Origin: an uncultured Oscillospiraceae bacterium
GTDB taxonomy: Bacteria > Bacillota > Clostridia > Oscillospirales > Acutalibacteraceae
Direction: 5' to 3'
Assembly: GCA_902478455.1 (NCBI GenBank)
Contig: CABSLJ010000060.1
Location: forward strand, 1-13,508
DNA length: 13,508 nt
A program made the translations under genes and the position numbers. This document shows positions 1-7,671 of the stretch, one piece after another. How positions within the stretch are numbered: the stretch's first letter is position 1; each line of letters opens with the position of its first letter. The notes under the pieces are model-generated. The model did not search any database and was not told the origin of the DNA. It worked only from the letters and a program-made list of their open reading frames with translations.

Positions 1-3000
1 CGGCCTGACCGGCCGACGCGTTCTCAAGAACCGCCTGTGCCTCGGAAAGCGCCGACTGGAACGCCTGCCAGCTTTCCTCGCTGTAGCTTCCCTGTACCAT
101 ATCCTTCACCGCTTCATACAGCGCCTTCAGGGCCGTCTTGTCGGCTTCGGACGAGCCCTCTTCAATGGTATAGGTCTTTTCCACCACGTCGCTGTAGAGC
201 GCGCCGTCCATGATGGCGGCGAATTTCAGGGTGGCGCTCTTAGCGATCTGGATGGCGGATTCCGGAACATAATACTGTCCATGGGCCGAGTCTGTGGGGT
301 CGGAGCCGTCCAGCGTGTAGAAAATGTCCTGTCCCTCTAATTGGGGAATCAGCTCCACCTCAATCGGGCCGGGGTAGCTTCCCTCCTCCATGCTGGCTGT
401 GGGATTGGGGGTCTTCTGACGGGTAACCTTAATGTCGTCCACATAGTAGGCGACGCTGATTCCGTCAAAGCCGATGGTACCAAAGGGGTTGGCGCTGTCC
501 GTATACTCGAAGATCTGCTCTCCGTCCACATAGGCGGTGATCAAACCGTCGGTATAAGTGATCTTGTAATCGTGCCACTTGCCTTCATAATCGTCCGGCG
601 CGGCGGATGTCTGGACATCTGTATCGCTGCCGTCTCTGCGGTAAAGGGCAAAGTCCTGGTAAGCACGCCGGTATTTGAGAGCGTAGCGGTTGAAATTGCC
701 CTTGCTGTCCTGAGAGCCGGCGTTCCAGACCGGGGACATATTGTCCCAGTCAAAGGAACCGCCACCCACGCCCCATTGGTCTATCATAATGCGACATTCA
801 AAGGTGTAGTTGGCCCAATCCATGCCGTCGGCGTAATAAACGAAATCATCAGGGGAAGAAACGTGCATGACGGTGTTTTCCGCATTTTCCGGGTCGGGCA
901 CAAAGGTAATCTCCGCATTTCCCTTTTGCGTTGAGAACTCTACCGGCGAATCGGATTCAAAATCCTCCTCGAACAGAGATTGTTCCGGCTGCTCCGGCGG
1001 GGTGGGCAGAGGAAGGTCCTCCACGGGGGGAGCCTCTTTTCCGCCGTAGACATAAAGCTGGTCAAAAAAGGCCTTGCCGCCCTTTCCTTCCCAGTCTCCC
1101 ATGCCGATGTAATCAAAGGAGGTCGCAACGCCGTCCGATTCGTCGTAGGTGGCGACCAGTTCGTCGTCGATGTAGAGCTTGACGTCGACGCCCGAGCTGT
1201 AATCTAACTTGAAGGTGTGCCAGCCGAAGCAGCGTTTGACGTCGGTCCGGATCAACTCGTAGCCCTTCTTGATGAAGTAGTAATCTTTGGACTGGCTGCC
1301 CACCGCGCCGAGGCCCAGGGCAGTCTCGCCATCGTCCACCCGCAGGAAGGAGTTCGGCAAAATCTCGGTGGGCACCGCGTCCCCGCGGTCGTTGTTGGCG
1401 TAGTCCTTGCGGCGGTCGAGATATTTGACCTCCACAATCTTGTTGAGCTCGTTTTCAAAGGTGCGGCTGACCACAATCCCGTTCGGGTTCAGGTCGGCGT
1501 TGATGGGCAGGGAACGCTTGCCCACCAGCGGATCTTCCGACATATAGCCGTAGCCGATGTGCATCTCCAGATTGCCCTTCTCCACCGTCCACTTGGTCAG
1601 GTCGAGCTGGCGGGAGGCTTCAAAATCATCGTAGAAGTAGAGATCGTCCGGCGCGTCGGGATAGACCCGCTTGGCCACCCGGTATTCCTCCGGGAAGGAG
1701 GCGGTCAGGCCGATCTTGTCATACTCCATCTTACTTTCGTCAAAGGTCTTGAGATAATCGTCGGTGTAGAGGTTGTTGGTGCAGTTCTCCATCCCGTACA
1801 TATCTCCATAGCCTCCTCCATCCCGGTCCCGGATAGCAAGAAGATGGTGCTGGGTGTTGGCCGCCTTGATATTGGAGAACTGGCTGCCCGAAGCGCCCAT
1901 GGCGGTATCCAGTCCGCCGACGGTGCACTTCTCGATGACGGAGGGATCGGCGCCGATGTCGGTGATCAGCATCTGATCAAAATAATTGTAGCGGTCGATG
2001 GTTGTATCGATTCCCTCGAGGTTGGTTTTCAGGTCGTTGGGATCATTGGAACCGTGCAGGCGCTGCACGTCGCGGCCGGACAGCAGCCAGCTCAGAAAGA
2101 CGGCGCTGTCCTCCCCGGCGTCCTGCTGGGCGTCGTGCACATGGATATATTTGAAATGATTGCCTACAGTGTACATATCCCTGATTTCGTCATAGTTCGC
2201 GTCAGCTGTTGGATTTCGCCGGAAACCGCCGATCACCAAGATGGCGCGCTTGGGGGTATCGTAAATTTCCATATTGGTAAAGTTGTTCTGCCCGGAGCTC
2301 ATCACCGTCAGACCGACGGCATGACCCACCAACTCTCCTACCTCATGGATCAGTACATTTTCCACCGTGTTGTGGTTGTTGTATTTGCCGATGGCCGGAT
2401 AACCGCCGTCAAAAATCAGACCGCCGTAGCCGGTGTTCTCGATAACTGAGTTCGTCAGCGTGCTGTACTGATTGTCCCCCGCGTAGATGATTCCATACAG
2501 TCCCGAATTTTTCACGCGGGTATCGGTGATGGTGATATCGTGCGTTCCGGTCAGGGTGATGGAGCCCACGCGGAATTCTTCGCGGTCGGTGGTTTCACAG
2601 AAGGAGGGGTTGGTGCTGCCCTCCGCCGCCTTGGGATAATATCCGATGCCCGCGTCGGTATCGCCCCAGTTCCAGGAATAGGTGAAGTAATCGGCAAATT
2701 CGGTGTCCTTAACTGCCAGACCGTCGATGGTGATGTTGTGCACCTGTTGGTCCGGGTTGGGCTCATCGGCCAGATTGGCTTTCTCGGCCCCTTTGAAATA
2801 GAGCGCAATCTGCATGGTGGGAACGACGATGGTCTGCTCCTCCATCGCCCCGTCCTCCGCCTTGGGATAGTAGTAGAGGATTCCCGTGGTTTTGTTGTAA
2901 TGATACTCCCCCTCTACATCCATAAAGGCCAGGTTGCCCTGCAGGAAATACCGCGCGCCGGAGCCTATGTTGTACTTGGTGCGGTACTTTTCCGGATAAT

Positions 3001-3823
3001 CCTCCGGAGGCGTGGGAAATTTAAATTCGTTTTTCGCAGTATCAATAGAGGCAATAGGCACCGTATTGGTAAACCAGTCCCAATCGCCGCCGTCCCACAC
3101 AAACACCTGGGCGATCTCTTCTTCCCCGCGCTCCTGCGCGTGCACCATGCCGTCGATGGCCTTCTGGTCCAGTTCGGAAGCGTTATAGAACATATTCAGA
3201 TTGTTGTTGTGACCGCCGGTGGAGCGCATATACTCGCCCTTGGCCATCGGGAAATAGGGGTTGTTGTCCCGATTTTTGGTGCGGGCCATCGTCGCCCGCT
3301 GGTCATTGACGTACAGAGTATTGAAGTCATATTTCTCCGGATCGAGCTGCACCTTGTATACCTTGCCCAGCAGCGACGCGTCCAGATCGTATGTATCGAC
3401 ATCCTCCTGTTCGACGGGCTTCCAACCGGTGATCCGCTCGCCTCCGATGAGGTTCGCCTTTCCGGCGCCGTCCGCGCTGCGGTAGATGACCTCGTATCCG
3501 TTGGTGCCCGAATCTTCCGGGCCGAAGGTGACCGTATCCTCCAGATAATAATCTCCCGCGCCGATGTTGACGATGATGTCCCCGGTCATGTCGTCGTTGA
3601 CCTCATCCACCGCCCGACGGGCCCGTTCAACGGTCGCAAACGGACTCTCCTTGCTGCCGCTGTTTGAATCGCTTCCGTTTACCGCCACATAGAATTCCTG
3701 CTGAACAGCCGCATCCGGCGTCTCGGCCTGCACGCGGCCGGCGGGAATCAGACAGGTAAACGAACCGGCCAGCAAGGTAAACGCCAGAACGGAAGACGCT
3801 ATTTTTCGCCATGTCTTTTTCAC
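1..3823 (-). CDS. Giant exported beta-helix multidomain protein, C-terminus beyond the window
   Basis: One uninterrupted frame runs from a GTG start at 3823 to the left edge: 1,274 codons with no stop, so the protein is C-terminally incomplete. AAGGAGG lies 7 nt before the GTG. Residues 1-33 form a signal peptide (MKKTWRK, hydrophobic core, VQA|E cleavage). Residues about 44-690 resemble a right-handed parallel beta-helix of the kind opening FYVAVNGSDSNSGS...PFATVERAR, with turn-rich repeats such as NSVIENTGYGGLIFDGG near 450-472. Two LamG/concanavalin-like domains follow (about 725-925 and 949-1135), separated by a Pro/Glu-rich linker (about 930-948). Then comes a chitobiase C-terminal-like domain (about 1138-1218, motif YTLDGSDPT) and the start of a FIVAR-like module (about 1225 on, SYSEESWQAFQSALSEAQAVL). 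Such proteins are usually surface glycan-binding or glycan-cleaving proteins. The N-terminal layout recalls GH141-like beta-helix enzymes, but I cannot assign a family or catalytic residues. It lies downstream of the transporter genes, consistent with acting on the glycan that they import. Confidence 0.93.
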   Translation of the reverse strand, partial: MKKTWRKIASSVLAFTLLAGSFTCLIPAGRVQAETPDAAVQQEFYVAVNGSDSNSGSKESPFATVERARRAVDEVNDDMTGDIIVNIGAGDYYLEDTVTFGPEDSGTNGYEVIYRSADGAGKANLIGGERITGWKPVEQEDVDTYDLDASLLGKVYKVQLDPEKYDFNTLYVNDQRATMARTKNRDNNPYFPMAKGEYMRSTGGHNNNLNMFYNASELDQKAIDGMVHAQERGEEEIAQVFVWDGGDWDWFTNTVPIASIDTAKNEFKFPTPPEDYPEKYRTKYNIGSGARYFLQGNLAFMDVEGEYHYNKTTGILYYYPKAEDGAMEEQTIVVPTMQIALYFKGAEKANLADEPNPDQQVHNITIDGLAVKDTEFADYFTYSWNWGDTDAGIGYYPKAAEGSTNPSFCETTDREEFRVGSITLTGTHDITITDTRVKNSGLYGIIYAGDNQYSTLTNSVIENTGYGGLIFDGGYPAIGKYNNHNTVENVLIHEVGELVGHAVGLTVMSSGQNNFTNMEIYDTPKRAILVIGGFRRNPTADANYDEIRDMYTVGNHFKYIHVHDAQQDAGEDSAVFLSWLLSGRDVQRLHGSNDPNDLKTNLEGIDTTIDRYNYFDQMLITDIGADPSVIEKCTVGGLDTAMGASGSQFSNIKAANTQHHLLAIRDRDGGGYGDMYGMENCTNNLYTDDYLKTFDESKMEYDKIGLTASFPEEYRVAKRVYPDAPDDLYFYDDFEASRQLDLTKWTVEKGNLEMHIGYGYMSEDPLVGKRSLPINADLNPNGIVVSRTFENELNKIVEVKYLDRRKDYANNDRGDAVPTEILPNSFLRVDDGETALGLGAVGSQSKDYYFIKKGYELIRTDVKRCFGWHTFKLDYSSGVDVKLYIDDELVATYDESDGVATSFDYIGMGDWEGKGGKAFFDQLYVYGGKEAPPVEDLPLPTPPEQPEQSLFEEDFESDSPVEFSTQKGNAEITFVPDPENAENTVMHVSSPDDFVYYADGMDWANYTFECRIMIDQWGVGGGSFDWDNMSPVWNAGSQDSKGNFNRYALKYRRAYQDFALYRRDGSDTDVQTSAAPDDYEGKWHDYKITYTDGLITAYVDGEQIFEYTDSANPFGTIGFDGISVAYYVDDIKVTRQKTPNPTASMEEGSYPGPIEVELIPQLEGQDIFYTLDGSDPTDSAHGQYYVPESAIQIAKSATLKFAAIMDGALYSDVVEKTYTIEEGSSEADKTALKALYEAVKDMVQGSYSEESWQAFQSALSEAQAVLENASAGQA

Positions 3824-4132
3824 AGTGTATCCTCCTTTTTTATCGCTATGGATGACCCTGACGGCATTGCTTTTGCCGTCTCTTTTGCATGCAGTTTCTC
3901 GTGCGTACCGCGACCAGAACGCCCCAAGCGCGCATTCACGGCAATCAGATGACGGTCCGTAAATTCTCTCCCGCCGCTTTCGGGCGCTCCGGCGCCGCAG
4001 AACACCGCTTTTTCAACCGCCTCCCCTCCAATGGATTCCACCGCATCTTTGGCCTGAAGACTGGAACAGGACGCCCTTCCCGCTTCAGAAGAGCGAGATA
4101 TGTTCCGCTTTCTCTCCCGCGCGGCGAACAGC
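3824..4132 (-). other. 309-bp gap with an uninterrupted coding-like frame and a 5' leader
   Basis: This is the space between the oxidoreductase stop and the beta-helix protein start. One minus-strand frame stays open across all of it and ends in TGA at 3820-3822, overlapping the GTG start of the next gene (GTGA). Its codons are rich in G at the first position and look more coding-like than random (for example KDAVESIGGEAVEKAV). However, no ATG, GTG or TTG in this frame has a convincing ribosome binding site, and I recognise no family. It may be a gene remnant, a coupled leader peptide or chance. I found no clear sigma-A promoter or terminator here, so the downstream gene may be read through from the operon. 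Confidence 0.3.
3860..3880 (-). promoter_or_regulatory. Stem-loop in the leader of the beta-helix gene
   Basis: GACGGCA and TGCCGTC form a perfect 7-bp stem around a 7-nt loop, 36 nt upstream of the GTG start. On the coding (minus) strand no T-run follows, so it is not a standard terminator. It could affect mRNA stability or translation, or be chance. Confidence 0.35.
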
Positions 4133-5350
4133 TTACCGGAAATCGATGAACCGATATTCGTCCTTTTCGGCGGCTTCCTTGGCCTTGATGCACACCAGGG
4201 CGCTCTTGATGCCGTCCTCCAGCGGGGCCACCGACCCGGAAGCCTTGCCGAGAAGCAGCTGGATAAAGTTGCGCATGAGCACCAAATCTCCGCCACCGTG
4301 GTTGCCAGGCGGGGTGTTGACCTTAATGGTGGTGACCTTATCGCTCATATGATCATATATTTTTACATCGTCGGTCGCGAAATTGAATTCGACCGTCCCC
4401 TTGTAGCCATACAGCCTGGCTCCCCGCCGGGCGGCTCCCTTTCTCGCAAAGAAGTTCTGCGAATAAACGGCATGCATCCCGGAGGCATAGCGCACGATCA
4501 TGCTGCCGGAATCTTCGTTTCCGGTGTCGACGGCAAAGCTGCAGTAATCCGAACGGGTGGTATCGTTGCGGGTATGGGTGATGTTATAGCTGCTGTCCAT
4601 GCAGGTTTCCCACTCGTCGCATTCACTGCACCGCAGGCCGGCGGGTTTGTTCCCTTTGTAAATCTGTTTGGATTTCATTGCGCACACCTTGACCGGCTCT
4701 TCCCCCACCAGATAGTTGATCACGTCTATGTCGTGGGTGGCCTTCTGAAGAAAGAGGCCGTGCGAGACGCTTTCGTCGCGGTACCAGTCATGGAAATACA
4801 CAAAACCGTATGGAACGTCGTTGAAGGCCTGAACATGCTCCACCTTGCCGATGATTCCGGAATCTATGATTTTTTTGACCTGCTGCACCAAGGCGGTGAC
4901 CCGCAGCGGAAAGGATACCACAACCGGCGCGGTGGTCTTTTTGGCGCATTCATCGAGCATCTTCAAGTCCTCCAGCTCGACGGCCACCGGCTTTTCCAGG
5001 AACAGAGGGATATTTCGTTCCAGCACCTTCCGGGCAAAGAAGGCGTGGGTGCTGCAGTTGGTTCCCAGGATAAGGCCGTCAAGCGTTTCCTTGTCCAGCA
5101 TCTCGTCGGCGTCGGTATAAAAGGTGATTTCATCCGGATTCATTTTGCATTCCCGCAGCAGAGCGTCGATCTTATCGAGCTCCATGGCATGCATCTGCTG
5201 ATCGGAACCATTTTTGAGCATCAGCATTCTGACCCGCTCGGGATCGGTGTCGGTTATCGCTTTGATTTTTACGTCATAGGGCAGCGCGAACAGCGGATCC
5301 ATCAGCATATCCACACGCACGCCATACCCGATTACCCCTAGATTGATCAT
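4133..5350 (-). CDS. Gfo/Idh/MocA-family NAD(P)-dependent oxidoreductase
   Basis: A 405-residue cytosolic enzyme expected to oxidise or reduce a sugar or sugar-acid hydroxyl/keto group using NAD(P)(H). The N-terminal Rossmann fold opens with INLGVIGYGVR (residues 2-12). The family hallmark EKP is at 119-121 (LFLEKPVAVE), and THDIDVINYL at 205-214 holds the His/Asp of the active-site region. The C-terminal half is the usual alpha/beta substrate domain. I chose the ATG at 5350: AAGGAG ends 8 nt upstream, whereas the in-frame GTG at 5359 sits inside that ribosome binding site. The gene starts 14 bp after the barrel-protein stop, whose TAA abuts the ribosome binding site, so the two are co-transcribed. 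An unusual Cys-rich insert (C241, C244, C250, with C270 nearby) may bind a metal. The substrate is unknown; context suggests a sugar released from the imported oligosaccharide. Confidence 0.93.
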   Translation of the reverse strand: MINLGVIGYGVRVDMLMDPLFALPYDVKIKAITDTDPERVRMLMLKNGSDQQMHAMELDKIDALLRECKMNPDEITFYTDADEMLDKETLDGLILGTNCSTHAFFARKVLERNIPLFLEKPVAVELEDLKMLDECAKKTTAPVVVSFPLRVTALVQQVKKIIDSGIIGKVEHVQAFNDVPYGFVYFHDWYRDESVSHGLFLQKATHDIDVINYLVGEEPVKVCAMKSKQIYKGNKPAGLRCSECDEWETCMDSSYNITHTRNDTTRSDYCSFAVDTGNEDSGSMIVRYASGMHAVYSQNFFARKGAARRGARLYGYKGTVEFNFATDDVKIYDHMSDKVTTIKVNTPPGNHGGGDLVLMRNFIQLLLGKASGSVAPLEDGIKSALVCIKAKEAAEKDEYRFIDFR

Positions 5351-5358
5351 AAAAAACA

Positions 5359-5364
5359 CTCCTT
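5359..5364 (-). promoter_or_regulatory. Ribosome binding site deciding the oxidoreductase start
   Basis: AAGGAG directly follows the TAA of the upstream gene and lies 8 nt before the ATG at 5350. It rules out the longer GTG start at 5359, which overlaps the last base of this site. Confidence 0.8.
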
Positions 5365-7590
5365 TTAAAGCGGTCTGTGCAGCCGCACGGTTTCCCTGCC
5401 CTGTGCCGGCAGGCGGACTTTCTTCATACGGCCGAAATAATTGTGCTTAACCAGCCCGCGCTTGAGGCGGTCGTCGGCGAGGACCGTCACCACCGCATCA
5501 TACATGGTTTCGTTGCAGAGTTCCAAGAGCATCTCATCCTCTTTCCGTTCGAGCACCTTGCAGCGTATGTGATCGAAGGCTTCCGCCGTGCCGGAAGAAA
5601 AATCAGCGTATATGCCCGGCACTTCCGTATAAGTCAGAAGCATGGTCACCTCCGGCCAGTTGGAGCCGTACAGGAATTCCCCCACCGTCTCCTTGCCTTC
5701 CCAATCACAGGTCTGGACCCGTTCATTGATCCAGCCGGACGGCAGATATTTTTTCTCAAGCGTGAGCACCGGACGTTCCCGCAGGGAGACAAACTGCGGG
5801 ATGGCGTGGGAGATCGCCTTCATCCAACACAGGTATTCGCTGTTGCCGGTAAAGCGGTAGAGCTTTAAAATGCTGTTGCCCGAAAGCGTACAGATGCCCG
5901 GCGTGGCGTGTTTGTTCTGGGCATTGGCAAAAATGGTTCCCAGCGTATGGATCCGCCTCTTTGCCGAGAACGACTCGGCCGGGAAGGCAAAATCATAGCT
6001 CATCACCCAAGTGACGGCCTGCTGAAAGGTCTCCTCCGCACAGGCGAGCCATCTCTCTTCCCCCGTTGTCTCGTACAGCTGCACATAGCTTTCCAGCATG
6101 CCGAAGGCGGATTCGCTGTCCGGCGCCTGGCAGGCGTCTCCCGGGCCGCCGTTGAGCATTCCCCTTGAGACATAATGGTCGTAATAGTAGACGCCTAGTT
6201 TGCGGGCGGTCTCCAAAAAGCGGCCGTCGCCGAAGAACTCATAGGCCAGCGCAAGCCCCGCAGAGGCGATGGCCCCGCTGGCGGTATTTCCGATGAGCAT
6301 CTCTCCGGTCTCGGCGTCAATAAACTGGCCAAGCTGTCCATACCGCTCGAAGAGCGCGACAAAGGCGTCACAAAAACGTCTGAGCTTTTCCTCATAACAT
6401 TCCTGTAAAATTCCCTGCTCCCGTAAAAGCATGGCCTGCTTCATGAGAAACAGCAGAAGATCTGCGTCCTTTCTCATGAGAAGCACGGAGCCCGGCTGGT
6501 TGTAATCAAACCGATCCCCGTAAAAAACGCCCTTCGCATATACGCCGCAGATCCACCCGGACGGCAGCTGCAGACGGTCGAGAATAAACCGAAAGGTTGA
6601 CAGCCCCCGCTCGAACGCCTCGCCCTCATCCTCCAGCAGAAAGGGATAATTGTTCATTCCGCCGCCTACCCAGCCCGCCTGCCAGCAGCTGAGCGGATGC
6701 TCCTGCTCGGTGCCGACGCCGTAATACCCTTCCTCTATGTAATTTTCCCGCTGATATTTCTCCTTGACGGCCTGATATGCCGCGGAGAAGGGAACCACGT
6801 CGGAGGTCCCCCCCTGCTCCAAGCAGCCCCGTATCCGGTTGAAATATGCAAAAAAATCTCCGAGAGTGTCTGCCTGGAACTCATACAGACGCACCGTCAG
6901 TTCCATCGTTTCGCCGGCCTCAAAATAACGTCCGGCGTCGTCTGACGGGGTGTGGCCGTCCGGATAAAATCCGCTTCCGTCCGCTCTTTCCCCGAAAAAA
7001 TATCGGTATTTTTCCCGGACGCCCGGAGCACAGACAGATAAGACGAGCGTCTCTGCGGACAACTCCTCAGAAATGGAAAAGCCGGTATAGTCCCCTTTGC
7101 AGACATGAGGCGCAAAAATCAGGACGCCCCTGCGCCGCTGCCAGTCATAGCAGCCAACGGCCGGTACGGCCATATCGCCGGAACGCAGCTGAATGCGTGA
7201 CGCCGGCTCCTCCGCGCTCAAATGAGGGAAATCGGAAATGACCGACGGAGCCTCCAGCGCTTTTTCCCTGGGGACGTCGTGAAACGGAGGATAGGGCATT
7301 CTCTCACAAGGGAAACGGTTGCCGTTGTAGACCGCACCCGGAACAAAAACATAATTCTCCCTTTTCCAGTGTTCCACACATGTGGAAAATTCCACCGAAG
7401 CAGGAAATCCCAGTGTCTTGCGGAACCGAAAGTGGAGCTGATATTCCGTACACTCCCCCTGCGTCCGCTTCTGAACGGCGGATGTGCAGAAAAAATCCGG
7501 GAAATCAAAGCTTCCTTCCCCGATCTCATAATCCCGCCGGAAAACCACTTCGCTTTCCCGATGCCTTTTGCAGGAAACCGTATGTCTCAA
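5365..7590 (-). CDS. Six-hairpin (alpha/alpha-barrel) glycosidase-like protein of unknown specificity
   Basis: A 741-residue protein with no signal peptide, so cytoplasmic. Residues 1 to about 250 look like a beta-sandwich domain. Residues about 300-660 are helical with repeated aromatic/Gly motifs typical of six-hairpin glycosidases: SCWQAGWVGGGMNNYPFLL (301-319), SGAIASAGLALAYEFFGD (438-455), DSESAFGMLESYVQLYETTG (491-510). A short beta domain closes the protein (about 670-741). Acidic residues in these motifs (such as D491 and E493) are candidate catalytic residues, but I cannot assign them. The start is TTG at 7590, with GGAG 10 nt upstream; no better in-frame start is near. Position between the binding-protein gene and the oxidoreductase gene suggests it acts on imported oligosaccharide. 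It could be a hydrolase, lyase, epimerase or phosphorylase of this fold; I do not recognise a characterised family. Confidence 0.82.
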   Translation of the reverse strand: MRHTVSCKRHRESEVVFRRDYEIGEGSFDFPDFFCTSAVQKRTQGECTEYQLHFRFRKTLGFPASVEFSTCVEHWKRENYVFVPGAVYNGNRFPCERMPYPPFHDVPREKALEAPSVISDFPHLSAEEPASRIQLRSGDMAVPAVGCYDWQRRRGVLIFAPHVCKGDYTGFSISEELSAETLVLSVCAPGVREKYRYFFGERADGSGFYPDGHTPSDDAGRYFEAGETMELTVRLYEFQADTLGDFFAYFNRIRGCLEQGGTSDVVPFSAAYQAVKEKYQRENYIEEGYYGVGTEQEHPLSCWQAGWVGGGMNNYPFLLEDEGEAFERGLSTFRFILDRLQLPSGWICGVYAKGVFYGDRFDYNQPGSVLLMRKDADLLLFLMKQAMLLREQGILQECYEEKLRRFCDAFVALFERYGQLGQFIDAETGEMLIGNTASGAIASAGLALAYEFFGDGRFLETARKLGVYYYDHYVSRGMLNGGPGDACQAPDSESAFGMLESYVQLYETTGEERWLACAEETFQQAVTWVMSYDFAFPAESFSAKRRIHTLGTIFANAQNKHATPGICTLSGNSILKLYRFTGNSEYLCWMKAISHAIPQFVSLRERPVLTLEKKYLPSGWINERVQTCDWEGKETVGEFLYGSNWPEVTMLLTYTEVPGIYADFSSGTAEAFDHIRCKVLERKEDEMLLELCNETMYDAVVTVLADDRLKRGLVKHNYFGRMKKVRLPAQGRETVRLHRPL

Positions 7591-7620
7591 ACGTGAATCA
7601 CTCCAAACTGTTAATGAGAA

Positions 7621-7653
7621 GGCAGAGGTACCGCCCGCTGCAATACCTCTGCC
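7621..7653 (-). promoter_or_regulatory. Perfect 10-bp stem-loop after the binding-protein gene
   Basis: GGCAGAGGTA and TACCTCTGCC pair perfectly around a 13-nt loop, 18 nt after the binding-protein stop. On the transcribed strand the next bases are TTCTCATTAA, with no T-run, so it is not a canonical intrinsic terminator. It could protect the 3' end of a processed binding-protein mRNA or reduce read-through into the next gene. The sequence is certain; the role is inferred. Confidence 0.7.
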
Positions 7654-7671
7654 AAACTCTCCTTGCTGAAA

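Noticed and set aside
1217..2449. A 410-codon plus-strand open frame
   Set aside because: It is antisense to the beta-helix gene, whose minus-strand frame gives a coherent signal peptide and domain series. The plus-strand product is a Val/Ile/Gly/His-rich string with no recognisable domain.
2540..3667. A 375-codon plus-strand open frame
   Set aside because: Same reason: antisense shadow of the beta-helix gene with shadow-like composition.
4100..5341. A 413-codon plus-strand open frame
   Set aside because: It lies opposite the oxidoreductase, which carries clear family motifs. The plus-strand product has none.
7612..7656. A 14-codon TTG-started frame just after the binding-protein gene, preceded by AAGGAGAG
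   Set aside because: It coincides almost exactly with the stem-loop and starts at TTG, so it is more likely chance than a leader peptide.
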